A program made the translations under genes and the position numbers. This document shows positions 1 to 12,217 of a DNA stretch of 64,000 nucleotides, in pieces (the stretch's first letter is position 1; each line of letters begins with the position of its first letter). Source of the stretch: Ypsolopha sequella (lineage: Eukaryota > Arthropoda > Insecta > Lepidoptera > Ypsolophidae); contig OW203988.1 of the NCBI GenBank assembly GCA_934047225.1, positions 10,636,229-10,700,228 of the forward strand, read 5' to 3'. Below the pieces are notes generated by a model. The model was not told the DNA's origin and made no database searches. It worked only from the letters and a program-made list of their open reading frames with translations.

Positions 1-84
1 AAATAACATAAATAAAACTAAATTATAAATAATACTTAAAATAAACACTAAATACAAAAAATATAAAACAAAAAATAGACTTAA

Positions 85-387
85 TTAAATAAAAACTATA
101 TATCTATATATAAAAACTATAATCCGCTGTCCGAGGTAGGCCCCAGCCCGCCGATCACCAGAAGCGTCGACCAGACGCGAGGATATTTCTTGAAAAAGTC
201 GTCGAGCTTCTGGTCCCCATGGCCCAAGAGTTTCTACCCCAAAAGGCACAAATATACAGCCATCTCCTAAGGCTGCATATGTGCGCCTCTTGGAGGCCTC
301 TGCTGCAGCTACTGCCGCACCAGCCCTAGTGGCGGTCGCATTGACGCGCGACGGAGCCAGTCTATCCACACAGGTTGCGTCCCACAC
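85..387 (-). mobile_element. Non-LTR retrotransposon ORF2 C-terminal remnant
   Basis: About 100 codons stay open on the minus strand in a GC-rich island within AT-rich DNA. The peptide has segments such as MWDATCVDRLAPS, a run of Ala/Glu/Lys and VPFGVETLGPWGPEA. I associate this pattern with the C-terminal region of insect LINE reverse-transcriptase polyproteins, from memory and without a search. The open frame runs straight into AT-rich DNA at both ends and no full reverse transcriptase is present, so it is a dead 3' fragment. Confidence 0.4.
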
Positions 388-771
388 CTATGGCCGCTTA
401 TTCTTCCAAGTTAATTTTATATATAATATATATTTTATTCATTATTTATTTATATCTATGTATTTTGGTTTTGTAGTTAGTTAAATTAGTGTGTTTTCGT
501 TTGTTATTTGGTAGTAAGTATTAAGTTTGTACACAAATTATTACTATTTAATGTACTCCTGATCTTTTTTCGGTTTGCTGGAAGAAATCTCTCATAGAGG
601 TAATCTTGCCGCTGTACACTAATTTTAATGTTTACGTGTGTAATTAAATATCTTATGTACAATAAAAAATAAGAATAAGAATAACAATCTTTATCGAAGA
701 TTAGAGCACTTATTATGTATCCACTATAATTTACTTCAGACTACTCTAATCCAGTTTCCTTTTTCCAACAG

Positions 772-3700
772 GCTCCCCCAAAATACCACTTCACATACTC
801 CGTATCAGACCCTCACACAGGTGACCACAAGACTCAATACGAGCAGAGAGACGGAGACAAGGTGCAAGGAATGTACTCCCTGGTAGAGCCCGACGGTTCT
901 GTCAGGACTGTGGAGTACACCGCTGATGATGAGCATGGGTAAGTATCAGACCCTCACACAGGTTATCACAAGACTCAATTCGAGCAGAGAGACGGAGACA
1001 AGGTGCAAAGAATGTACTCCCTGGTAGAGCCCGACGGTTCTGTCAGGACTGTGGAGTACACCGCTGATGATCAGCATGGGTAAGTATCAGACCCTCACAC
1101 AGGTGACCACAAGACTCAATTCGAGCAGAGAGACGGAGACAAGGTGCAAGGAATGTACTCCCTGGTAGAGCCCGACGGTTCTGTCAGGACTGTGGAGTAC
1201 ACCGCTGATGATCAGCATGGGTAAGTATCAGACCCTCACACAGGTGATCACAAGACTCAATTCGAGCAGAGAGACGGAGACAAGGTGCAAGGAATGTACT
1301 CCCTGGTAGAGCCCGACGGTTCTGTCAGGACTGTGGAGTACACCGCTGATGATGAGCATGGGTAAGTATCAGACCCTCACACAGGTGACCACACGACTCA
1401 ATTCGAGCAGAGAGACGGAGACAAGGTGCAAAGAATGTACTCCCTGGTAGAGCCCGACGGTTCTGTCAGGACTGTACAGTACACCGCTGATGATGAGCAT
1501 GGGTAAGTATCAGACCCTCAGACAGGTGACCATAAGACTCAATTCGAGCAGAAAGACGGTGACAAGGTGCAAGGAATGTACTCACTGGTGGAGCCCGACG
1601 GTTCTGTCAGGACTGTGGAGTACACCGCTGTTGATGAGCATGGGCAGTATCAGACCCTCACAAAACTTACATAGTATCATAATAGAGGTGAAATGTTTGT
1701 CTCTACATTAGAATAAAAAGGCACTAAAGGGATTTCGAAAGTTATACAGAGGTCATTATAGTACAAACCGATTCATAGTTTATTCAACATAATATTTATA
1801 TTTAAACCACAAACGCAAGTATAAAAATTTCAAAACCAACATATTTTACTGCAACTACTTGGCGAATCTATATAATTATGTTAAAAAGCGGTTACAAGGA
1901 GTGAAACATACCAAGTATCGTTTAATTAATTTTAAATGTAAATTTGCGTTGTTGAAACTACTTGGTACAAAGTAGAGGTATGAACTGTATTTCATACGAC
2001 AATTTCTATGCAAATAAAACTAGTTTGCAACAAGCTAATTCCTAAAGTTAGTTATTTCTCTCATTTATGTGAATAATAAATGTGTTTGTTCATAAATCAA
2101 ACGTACTCGCACGTCAGGTGAAATTGCCATGAAAATAATGTAAAGGATATTATTTTTATGGAACCAGACCTCCTTTTTTGTCCTTTTCAAATTATAATAT
2201 CAGATTTTATGGATACGTCAGTTGTAGCCATATTCATATATTAATATTATAATCATAACTATTAATACATAAATCATTATTTTGTGAAAGTTAAACTAAA
2301 AAACATTAATTCAGAAAATCCAAAAAAAGGAACAGGAGATTCTCAATGAACTGATACTGATTTACTGGAATATAGGTTTAATTATAAATAAATACTATTA
2401 TGACTACATGTCAATTATGAAGTCAATAATTAGTACTTACTAAGTCTACTTATACATATAATTATTACAAGTAATAATTATATGTATAAGTAGACTTAGT
2501 AAGTATAAGTAGTTTCTTCTTAGATTTAAGAATGTCCTTCTAAGTGGGTGTATACGTTATACAAGAAACCTCCAGTCCAAATTTCATATTCCTAGGTCCT
2601 GCCGTTTGGTCTAGGGGGGCAAACGCTCCCATTTCCTTCCCTGCATTTGCCTGGTTATTTGAGTTATTTCATACGATTTCGTCACAAGTCTGAAGAATTC
2701 GTCCACTGCATATAACCTAACAACTAGGCCTTGCTCCCGGGATTTCCAATACTGAAAATCCCGCTTGTTTCCAGTACTGATAATCTCGGAAATTCCCGTA
2801 GTTTAAAGTTAGAAAAAATTGAAATTTTTCAAAATGATTATTAGGAGCACGGGTTTTTATATTTTCCCAAATTTTGGGCAGACTCACGGCAGAGTAACAT
2901 CTGCCATGGTCGCGGAATGACGTGTACTCCTAATAATGTTTATAGTGACCGTGTAAATTTAAAAGCTTATATTATCAAAATTATGTTCTTCGTTCGTGGC
3001 TCCGGAAGGGAAGGGGGCAATCGCCTGTACGATTTCTACACAAGTCTGAATAGCAAACCCTTACAACTAAGGCTTGTTCTCGGGATTTTCCAATACTGAA
3101 AATCCCGCGAATTCCTAGTACTCAAAATCTCGGTAATTCCCGTGGTTTATAGTACATAATCGGTGCCAGGGAAATATGGTAAAGCTTTTGGTCCCAACCA
3201 GCTGTTGATGGTCCCACATTATTATGGTCGCTAAGCCATATCGGAGCACCTAACCATTTAATTAATTAATATATATAAGAAGAAGAACACAGTCACTGTT
3301 TTCCGTATTTACGATAAATTTTCGTAAAAATTCTTACTTGCGATTGCCAGCACTTGATGAAACTGAAACACATCTTGAATTAAAATCACTTGTTCAGTAG
3401 TTTTACTACAAGTGCTTTTAATTCAAGATATATTTTCGTGTTTACAAAACCTAATGTTTAAGAGTTTACGATGGACTATTCAGACAGTCAATAATTAACA
3501 TGATAATATTATTTTGCCAATTTACAACGCGTACGTCATTCTACTATTTGTGCCAAACTCATGGACAGTCTCAAAATGCAGTAATGCAATTTTCTTTTGT
3601 TTTTTAAATATCCACAAAGGTCATTACATCATATTTCATTTTAGAAAACATGACACTTTGTTTAGCTACACATGCAACAATGAAAACAATCAGAAAGCCA

Positions 3701-6700
3701 AAATATAAACTTAGTTAACCCTTTAACGGGCAGATTTTTTTTTGTGAGGTATTCAAATTTTTGGCATCGGTTATTGTTAATAGGTCTATTAGTATCTCAA
3801 AACAAGTGAAATTGACTACTTACGTTTTGCGGTTTTGCCTGTAGGCCGTGGTTACATATGTAACCGTGACCGTTTAGGGAATAAGACAAGTGGCTACATA
3901 TGTGACTATGACCGTTTAGGGGAAAGACAAGTGGCTACTTATGTGACAATGACCGTTTAAAGAATAAGCTGAATATTTTGAAGTATGGGTGTTTGTGGTC
4001 TTTCTTAATAAAGAATTAAATTAGTAAAACAATTAGACACGTTTTAGTAATCAAAACTTAATGTTTATTCTTTTTACTGTAATATTACAGTATCATTATG
4101 TAAAATCAACAGAAAAAATAAATTACAGAGAGGCAACTTCAACTGAGAGGCAATGTCAACTACTCGAAATAAACTTCTGTGATGATAACTTGGCAGTCTT
4201 ATTTCTCTTAAACATTTAGGCAACTTAAATCTCTAACTTCCCTACAGCTAAGTCACAAAAACCTATTCTATGTGTCACATGGAAAATCACAAACAGTTAT
4301 GCATTAGACAGTCTCGAGTTATTCATTCCGGTGGAATTAAATGTTTATCAGTATTATTTTTCTCAAACATTTACGTACTTAAATCTCTAATTTACCTATA
4401 ATGTAAGTCACAATAACAATTTTTAATCAAAAAAGTAATATAAAGAATCAACAATCATTAAAAATCATAATCATGGCTTCGAACTCCTCTGCATCCATCT
4501 CCTCCAAGTCGAGGAGTTTATTTTCGAGATATCTACAACCAAAAAAATATCATTTAGGTACAAAAATTAGGTAAATATTAATTTTTAATACCAAAATTAT
4601 CTATTAGTCAATATTATATATTGACTAATAGATAATTTTGGTATTAAAAATTAATATTTTTCTTACCAATTTTTTAATACTTTATAGCCAAACTTACCTC
4701 TGAACGAATGATCGACTTTGAGGGATAATAACATCTTTACCTAAAATTTCCTAGTTTTTGTGGAGTAATTATCGTAAAAACTATTAAAAATACTATACAA
4801 AACCAATAATCACATTTTGAAAATTACATTATTGAGAAAAATATGAATTGAAATAATAAGAGACCCGAAAACTAACCTAAAAGTGGCCGACACGTGCTCG
4901 TCATATTTAACACGTTATAAAAAGTTTAATTAAACAATAGCACATGTAAAAATTGTGTCAATTTATTGGGAAAATAATAAATTAATGATAAACATACCTT
5001 TAATTGCGTTTCTGTCACTAAATTATTTTATTTTTTATTTAAAATCCGGAGAAAACTGTGCCCGTGCATGTCGGAAGTTCTGAATGAACGAAAGGCACAA
5101 ACGTAACCACAATTATTTAACGCCACTGCAAATGACTTTCGCACACTTCAGACTTGTGGCTCCGTTTGAGCGTTACGCCCGTTTACGGACTATGATAAAA
5201 GCACATAAGAGCTATCCTATATGCAACAGTTTCAATAAAATCGACCTTATGGTCAAACACGTGATGTGGTTACAGACGCCATACTAATTTTCTTATGCCC
5301 TATAAAGGGTTAAATATTTTGTGTTTAAATAAAAGCGACAGTAGCTCAGGCAGTAGAACGCAGTAGAACGCGGGCATAGGGTTACCATCTGACCGGATAA
5401 AGCCGGTCTTGACCGGCTTTTTAGAGTTAAGACCGGACTCCGGCCGGATTTTAATCAAGACCGGCTTTTTGACATTCCACAATGGACGAAGGAAAGAAAT
5501 ACATTGGCAGTTGAGTCAATAAAAGCAATATTACTCACTCAATATAATTTAAAGAATATATATGACATATGCACAATTTAACCGTGATATTTTTCAAGAA
5601 CAAACTTGTTGAAAGCCGTTGCCAGTGGACAAAAGTATTAAGTGCAAAAAATGTAATTTCAGTTAATAAAGTTTAATTATAATCTCCTGAGTTTTATTTT
5701 CAGCGAAAGACCGGACTTTTTTACAGAAATCAGGATTTTTTATTGCTTGCGGCCGGCTTTTCAATTTTAACCCCTGGTAACCCTAGTCCATCCACCAATG
5801 ATTTTTTCGGAACTCGTGTGCATAGTAGTTGTATTACCTAATACTTACCACTTGCTGAACGGTGAAGGAAAACATCGTGTGGAGACCTACATGCCCTAAA
5901 AGGAGTGTATTTGTGCCCTAAGAACGGCGATAGGGCTTGCACCCATCACGTGCAGGTAAACGCGGGTGTACCGAGTGTGGACTGTGACTTGCATTTCACA
6001 GTTCATACTCGGGAACACCCCTGACACCCCCTCGGAGTTTCATGTCATGACGATATAATTTTGTATATGTACAACGTGTAACAGAAAGGTGTAACCATAT
6101 TTGAAGAGCTTATTCAGCCAATGGTATAAAACAACTTTTACTATGGAACAAACCAAGTATCTCGAAAAAATAAAAAAAATTTCATAGAAAAATGCTTGCT
6201 AGTCGGCTGAAATGTATGGAAGGGCAGATTTTTTTTGAGATTTCAGAGTTGGCTCCATAGTAAAAGTTGTTCTATACCATTGACTGAATAAGCTCTTCAA
6301 ATATGGTTACACCTTTCTGTTACACCTTGTGTATATATATATTTTTTTTTATGAATCTTAGACTACGGCATAGGACAACAACGTTCTCCCTTCAAACTCT
6401 GAATGCGAGTGACTGAATTGAATCACCAAATCACTGGCGCTTATAAACAACGTGTGAATTGATACATGCGTATGCGTTGACATCACTGTAGTCTGTATAC
6501 AAAGTCATGACACTATATAACTAGTCGTTCGCCCCGAACTGTTAACTCGCGATGTACTTCTTACATTCTCGGCAACCCCTTGACCGATTTGGCTAATGTT
6601 CGAAATTAAAAATAATATTATTAATAAATAATAAATAGTGTTTTGTCTCATTTACTCGCCTAACAAATTTCATGACGTTCTGATCAACGATACTTGAGTT

Positions 6701-9065
6701 ATCGTCGGAAAAACATCCATACATACAAATGTCGGACTGTTCAAGTAGAATGGGAAAAATTTGCTCACTTCGCTCGCTCGTTCAAAAAATTGGTTATTTA
6801 TTAAAATTATTTTATTTATTATTAAATTATTATTACATATGGCTTGAACAATCACGTGTGATTGTTGTTGACTATATGCCAACCGTCGCGTCGTCGTCCT
6901 AAGAACGACACTCGCCTTGATAATGTCGAAATTGTATCGGTGAAACAGTTGACATATAGTCAACAACAATCACACGTGAGTGTTCAAGCCGTATGTAATA
7001 ATAATTTAGTATGTCAGCTCACGCGAGTTTTAATAATATTATTTATTATTATTTATATTAATTGGTTATTGGTTAATATTTTTGACTTGACTTTTAATTA
7101 AAAGTTACTTAAGCACACACTGAAAGCGGTCTTGTCAATAAAAATATTTTAAGGCTATTAAAATTGTATGACTATGTATATGTTGCAGGCAAATAGTAAA
7201 ATTTGGCATTTTACAAACGACGTCGTCAATTTCCAAACGCTCGCTATTGTGCTAGTGACGAATCTTCGTCATATGGCAGAATTCAGCATTTCACATATAG
7301 TAATTCTGTTACAACTATTGAAAATCGCCTTGCCCCGCTCCGCTTCGCTCTTCTCCCAATATGTACTTACATATAAACCTAGCACGCTCCGCTCGTCGTC
7401 GCACTTATTTTTGGTAATAGACTTTCGATTCTGGCATTTAAGAAAAAGACGAAGTCATTTTACAATAGCGGGTATTATTCAATTTATCGAACGGCAAACT
7501 GCAAAACAGCGAGCGTTTAGAAATTGACGACGCCTACTATTTGCTACTATTTACTAATTGCCTGTCACGTGTAACATAACATTGTGACATCTACTTTATA
7601 GACGGCTTGTTGCAACAAGTACAGAACCATTGTAGCACTTTTTAGTGCCTCAAGTATAACAATTACCACTTGCACTCACGCAGCAATGCAATTTTAACGA
7701 GGGCTGCTATTGAGTAACACTGACCCAGTATTTACAAAATTTACGATTATTGGTTTTTAATTTTTACGAGATGTCTGTAACCCTGTCGGTAAAATGTAAT
7801 ACTGTTACACAAAAGATCTAAGCTCTATTCACGCCGTATCATTTTTTGACAAATTGACGATAAGAATGGGCGGTAAAAAAAAAATTGTTTTCTCCTATTA
7901 TTTTCGTGCATTATAATATTATATTTAATGCTTTTCGTGAATGGAATTAGAACAACAAAAATATGTACCACATAATCCACATATACACTTTATGTTTTTT
8001 TTTAACCTAATGTTTTTTTTTTCAATAGAGCGGAATAAAACACAAAAGTTAAAAATATTTAAAAATTTTAAGAAAAGAAACAAAATTTAAATGAGATAGC
8101 CAACAACGGAAAGCAGATTCAGTACATTAAAATATTTATATTCATGTTTTTTTATGTATTGTTTCATTGCAGACCAGTGTAATTTCATATATTATGAACT
8201 AGCTTTTGCACGCGGCTTCGCCCGCGCTGATTTCATTTTTGCATTTTCCTGGGATAAAAAGTAACCTATGTCACTTTCCGGCCCATAAACTACCTTTATG
8301 CAAAAAATCACGGTTGAAAATATTATATATATTTATATATTATATATATTTTTTTTTATGGTCGTAGATAAAGTATTGTGTGCAACTGAACATAATTAGA
8401 CATTAGAACACTCGTGCAAAATTATTACGAAACTCGCTTCGTTCGTTTCGTAAACAAGCACTCGTGTCCCAATATCTCAAATTATGTTACAGTTGCACAA
8501 AATACTACATACATAGTATTTTGGTATGTTCCACTAGATTTTGTCTAATTAATATTAATATCTTCTATCGAATCAGTAACACGTTACTTATAGGTATATT
8601 TGTTGCAGGGTTTTTACTTTTATCAAACATTGGCCATCGATTAGAAACGTAACATGAAAAATCTTCACTCTTGAGGCTTTAGCTTCTTAGTAGCTTGTGC
8701 AAATTTTACCTATGTGCAAGCCCAAATGACAAGGTCGTTTTTAAAATGAAACGTCATCGGTGTATATTTTATATTTTCTCTTGTTATATTATAAACACTT
8801 TAGTAGTTGAATTGTAGTTCTATAAGAACAGACACCTCTAAGTTATTAGGCAGTATTTGTTCTTATGTCACTTAAATTAGAGGGTCGTTTTTCTTGCTCT
8901 CCAATATAACTTTTTCTCGTTAGATCAAAGTTAGTCATAGCTATATTTTATTGTTTCTTTTGTTAACAGTTAATTCATATTGTTCTACGTTTTGTTTGTT
9001 TCAGTTTCAATGCGGTGGTAAGCCGAACGCCGCTGCACCATCACGTGGTCCCTCACCATTTCTAA
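772..9065 (+). CDS. Gene A: RR-2 cuticular protein (CPR), 5' part not found
   Basis: Structural protein of the cuticle; the RR-2 (Rebers-Riddiford type 2) domain binds chitin in the extracellular procuticle. Two exons are visible: 772-938 and 9005-9065. The first follows an acceptor (CCAACAG) and encodes [15 protein letters not shown], then [17 protein letters not shown] and [10 protein letters not shown], a near-perfect RR-2 consensus. It ends in phase 2 (CATGG|GTAAGT). The second completes the glycine and gives GFNAVV, the end of the consensus, then a short His-rich tail ([12 protein letters not shown]) and TAA. A polyadenylation signal AATAAA lies at 9145-9150. The exons for the start codon, signal peptide and N-terminal spacer are not recognisable in 1-771 and probably lie left of the window. 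The 8-kb intron is filled with repeats and starts with a tandem array of partial copies of the RR-2 exon. Confidence 0.88.
802..1663 (+). repeat. 141-bp tandem array of RR-2 exon 3' part plus splice donor (gene A)
   Basis: Units start GTATCAGACC at 802, 943, 1084, 1225, 1366 and 1507, with a truncated seventh at 1647. Period is 141 bp (last full unit 140). Each unit is 137 nt of RR-2 exon plus the first 4 nt of the intron. The first copy belongs to the real exon. Donors GGGTAAGT are intact at 939, 1080, 1221, 1362 and 1503; at the sixth the GT is lost (GGGCAGT). The exon frame hits TAA at every junction, and the copies lack a polypyrimidine-AG acceptor, so downstream copies are not coding. 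Copies are almost identical, so the array is young. Confidence 0.95.
1664..2434. other. Intron of gene A, no gene recognised
   Basis: AT-rich intronic sequence. I see no exon, RNA gene or clear repeat structure here. Confidence 0.6.
2435..2504. repeat. Near-perfect 70-bp palindrome
   Basis: The arm starting ACTTACTAAGTCTACTTATA is matched by its reverse complement ending TAAGTAGACTTAGTAAGT, with a very short centre. It would form a cruciform or RNA hairpin with about 34-bp arms, and is probably a small foldback element. Confidence 0.85.
2640..3160 (+). repeat. Direct repeat pair, about 350 bp apart
   Basis: Similar blocks at about 2665-2810 and 3025-3155 share ACGATTTC, CACAAGTCTGAA, CAACTA then GGGATTTCCAATACTGAAAATCCCGC-like and AATTCCCGT segments. 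They are diverged copies of one repeat, with no coding potential seen. Confidence 0.6.
3719..5309. mobile_element. piggyBac-like non-autonomous element, 1.59 kb
   Basis: Flanked by target duplications TTAA at 3715-3718 and 5310-5313. The ends are inverted: CCCTTTAACGGGCA on the left against TGCCCTATAAAGGG on the right. TTAA targets and termini starting CCC are the hallmark of the piggyBac superfamily. The left subterminal region has about two and a half copies of a ~57-bp repeat around GTGGCTACATATGTGAC and GACCGTTTAGGG (3846-3965). No transposase frame of useful length is present, so it would need a transposase in trans. Confidence 0.75.
4573..4659. repeat. 87-bp palindrome inside the piggyBac-like element
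   Basis: The left arm AAATATTAATTTTTAATACC and its continuation are mirrored in full by the right arm ending GGTATTAAAAATTAATATTT. Arms are about 43 bp with almost no loop. Confidence 0.9.
5377..5785. mobile_element. TIR element with TAGGGTTACC ends
   Basis: Starts TAGGGTTACC and ends GGTAACCCTA. Inside, GACCGG and CCGGTCTT, GACCGGCTTTTT-like motifs repeat near both ends. The termini resemble those of the element at 58794-59512, which has an 8-bp target duplication, so both probably belong to one hAT-like family. No transposase. Confidence 0.6.
5845..6060 (+). repeat. Dispersed lepidopteran repeat (TACCACTTGCTGAACGGTGA family)
   Basis: Contains in order TACCACTTGCTGAACGGTGA, CATGCCCTAAA, CTGTGACTTGCATTTCACAG, CTCGGGAACACCCCTGACAC and TCATGTCATGACGATAT. 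The same order occurs at 16088-16310, partly at 17820-18020, and in reverse at 31590-31760 and 25395-25690. In several copies a tRNA-like head lies nearby, which suggests a SINE-like or LINE-tail origin. Confidence 0.7.
6064..6338. mobile_element. Foldback MITE, copy 1 (ACAACGTGTAACAGAAAGG family)
   Basis: Left arm from GTACAACGTGTAACAGAAAG through ACCATATTTGAAGAGCTTAT to AACTTTTACTATGGA is mirrored by the right arm ending TTTCTGTTACACC. Arms are about 90 bp. A second copy is at 21331-21534. Confidence 0.85.
6836..6995. repeat. Foldback repeat, 160 bp
   Basis: CATATGGCTTGAACAATCAC and TTGTTGACTATATG on the left are mirrored by CATATAGTCAACAACAATCA and GTTCAAGCCGTATG on the right, around a GC-rich centre. 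Confidence 0.75.
7197..7563. mobile_element. Foldback MITE, 367 bp
   Basis: Left end AGGCAAATAGTAAA with GACGTCGTCAATTTCCAAAC matches the inverted right end, which has AGAAATTGACGACG and TTTACTAATTGCCT. Short open frames inside are incidental. Confidence 0.65.
7564..9004 (+). repeat. Gene A intron with lepidopteran repeat pieces
   Basis: At 8208-8330 lies a piece with CTAGCTTTTGCACGCGGCTT and GGGATAAAAAGTAACCTATG, a common lepidopteran retroelement signature; its start recurs at 35675. At 8359-8515 lies an inverted-repeat piece (GTATTGTGTGCAACTG against CAGTTGCACAAAATAC), also present at 17395-17530 and 53780-53910. I see no exon apart from the acceptor at 9003-9004. Confidence 0.55.
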
Positions 9066-12000
9066 TTCTGACTTCAAGATAACAAATAGTTATATTTCTT
9101 TGATTACTATAGAATCATGTAATTTTTTTTGTATAAGCGCGTTTAATAAATGCTGTTGTTTTTAATAATAAGTACCTCTATTTCTTTTATTCAGGTTAAA
9201 ATCTGGTAATTAAATTTGGTTGAATATACTAGAGCTGAGATCTCAAGACAATAAGCATTATCAACAAATTCTTTGAACAAGCATAGGAGAATGCGTTTCA
9301 ATTCCTTCAAAATTTTGCTTCAGTTTGGTTTAAGGTTTGCGCAAAGTGCATAACTTAACTTTGTTTTTCTTGTTTATAAATTTAAAATTGAAAATTATTT
9401 TGATCTGTGCCATTTGACGCCAATAGTTCAGTATTAGTAAGGTTTTTAAAGCAAGAGTTTTAAATAGTATACATATTTAGTCATGATCTTCTCAAAACCA
9501 ACTTAAAATTATGTTTTAACTTTGTTAGGACCAGATCAAGACTAATTGTGCATTAAATTTCAAACTCATGTTTTATAAATCTCACTTATACTGAACTATT
9601 AACTGCCACATACCAAAATGTTTATCAAATGTTAACTTCTGAAAAAGAAATACAAAGTTAAGTTGTGCACTTTGTGCTAAGCGACTGACGTTTAACTTTA
9701 TAGACGTAATGACAGCAAGGGTCAAATGTTGAATATTTCGCGGTTTTTCGGTACATTTTTGGCAGACTTTCCAACAAATACATCAAATTTTGTCTTGCGT
9801 ACCTAAAGATACCTTATACCTTCAATTACAGAAATGAGGTACATATTTTCCGAGTAACAGCGTTTTTTTGTACAGTAAAATCAAGGCTCCCTAAATTGCT
9901 GAGTTTTTAATAAATTTGCTCAGTCAATGACATACACATACTTGATCAATATAACATTTAAATGTTTATTTTTTCAAACCTTCATCTTTGCGATGTAAAG
10001 CCTAATTGGATAATTTTCATTCGATAGGCTACATTTTTGAAAATGATTCTTTTTGAAATATTTTTTTTTTCTCTTATGCGGCTTGAGTTTTATGTCTAAA
10101 AGAAATACTCACAGCAAGAAAACATAGTTTATTAAAATCTGCATAGAAAAAATGTACCTAAATAATGTAAACAATTTACTTCAAAACTTTTTAAATGTAT
10201 ATTTTTAGGAATTCGTAGTTACTCAAGACTTTAATTTAGCGATCAAAATAACATCGATAGTATCGCATGGTTGAACCCAATAAGTATAGCTATTCATTAG
10301 GCAAAGCAAGCGTTTAGTTCCTCTGATGGATGATACCGCCTTAAATAAGTTTAAGGTCCATATTATTTTATATTAATTAATTATGAATATACTGAATGTA
10401 AATAAACACAAAAGAGAATATATATTTTCGAGTTATACTTCGGGACACTTTATCAAATGAGTCAAATGAGTGAAAAAAATAAATGAAAATAAATAAATAA
10501 ATAATAATTGTATAAATAATCATAGAAACTATGATTATTTTTTTAATAATAATGAAATAAATAATCATCGTTTCTATGATATTTCGTATGCTTAAGTCCA
10601 ATTTTATTGGTAGAGTATGTCTAATGAAAGCTGCGAGTAACTTTACCCGACACGGGTATGGAAAAAACTATGAAAAATATTTTTATACCGTACCCGTGTC
10701 AGGTAAAGTTAGCTTTCGCTAGACAGAAGGGATTCACAGGCAAAGCTAATTACAGATGGCGCCAGCATAGGTCCGGCCAACAAATATAACGGTCCGGCTA
10801 TGTCAAACTTTATTGTTGTGTATATTTCGGTTTTCCTCATGTTTTTCTCCAATATCTCGCAATTGTTTTACTTCCTCTTATCACTTGTATTCCAATATGT
10901 TAAATATTTGATATTGTTAATGGGTGAAAAAAAAAAACTGTGACCAAATGTTAAACCTTCATTTTCTAATCTATGCCTATTTTATTATTAATTGCACTTT
11001 TAATATTCTGTGATAGTTATAGAAAGAGCAGTCGATAATTTTGTTTAAAAAATCTACAGTTATTAATTTGTTCATTCTTTGTTAAAATACTAACTATAAG
11101 TTAAGTTAAAAATAATTAAAATTGTTTAATAATTTTGTATATACCTTTTTGGCTATTGATTATAACAAACTGAAATTATTAGAATGTGCTGACTCCTAGC
11201 TTACAGTTAACACTTTTTTTTTAGGAGTCAGATTATTATATTATATTATAATACTCATTGTATTTTATGATGCTTTATGGTCAATAAAGATATTTTATGT
11301 TGTTTTTTTATGTTTTATGATTAATTTTTAATACGGGGTTTTTCGGGAATAAATAACACCAGTATTAAAGCAATCTGGTACGGCACACAAAGACATAATT
11401 CCAAGAAATTAATCGAAAATTGCAAAAAACTACCCAAAAACCATAACAATGTACCGAAATGACAGATGACAGATGACTGACCAGGCCAGTTGCAGAAAGG
11501 GTTTTTAAGTTTAATGAAACTTTAAAATGAATGCTGTCACTTTCTTTGTCAAGAACAATGTAAGGGATGGCATCAACTTTAAAGGTTCATTAAACTTAAA
11601 AACCTTTAACTTATGACTATCTTTTAACTATCTATTATATACTGAAATGCTACTTTATATAGTTTCTCTTAACTTAATTTAAAATGAGATGCTTAATTCA
11701 AATGAAGCATATTAGATGCTAGTGATTGTTGGCACTTGGTGGAATTTATAAAACATTGTTTTAAAAAACACTTGTACTTATTTTATTGCACGTCATTTTA
11801 GACATGGTTGTAGTGTAAATTATTTCTTTGTTAGTTAGGATGTGTAAAAGGCCCTATAAAATGCTTTACAGCGAAACCGGTCGGGCATAATAAAGTTATA
11901 AGTATTATGTGGATAAGTACAAGTGTTTTTTAAAACAATGTTCAAATGAAGCATTGCCTTAAAACTCGCGAATTATGTCTTCCTGTACACATACTCAAAC

Positions 12001-12124
12001 TCATGCGCAACAACGTTTCGTTTAGGTGTACTATGAATGTCGATATTACGATAGGGTCGTTGGCAAACCCTGAGAAATTGATCAATGAGTTTTTGCTCTA
12101 ATTATTCCCACAATTGTATGCCTC
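9066..12124. other. Intergenic A-B, repeats only
   Basis: Holds the 3' UTR and AATAAA of gene A, then AT-rich DNA. A hairpin at 10626-10722 (AAAGCTGCGAGTAACTTTAC against GGTAAAGTTAGCTTTC) and another at 11489-11612 (TTTTTAAGTTTAATGAA against TTCATTAAACTTAAAAA) are foldback repeats. A block around 9955-10060 matches 23040-23150, a dispersed repeat. I see no gene. Confidence 0.55.
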
Positions 12125-12160
12125 TATAAAAGCTAATGAAGTTAGGCATACTCCATACAC
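12125..12160 (+). promoter_or_regulatory. TATA box of gene B
   Basis: TATAAAAG at 12125-12132 places transcription start near 12155, giving a 5' UTR of about 60 nt before the ATG at 12218. One upstream ATG at 12211 opens a five-codon frame overlapping the main start. Confidence 0.6.
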
Positions 12161-12217
12161 TATTGTCTTAGCTTCCGATAGGATATTACTAGCATATGTG
12201 CAGTCATTACATGGAAA

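Noticed and set aside
943..1663. Downstream exon copies of gene A as mutually exclusive alternative exons
   Set aside because: They lack a polypyrimidine tract and acceptor, and each has TAA in frame at its end; they are better read as tandem duplication debris.
802..1663. CRISPR-like repeat array
   Set aside because: Units are contiguous exon copies without spacers, in a eukaryotic intron.
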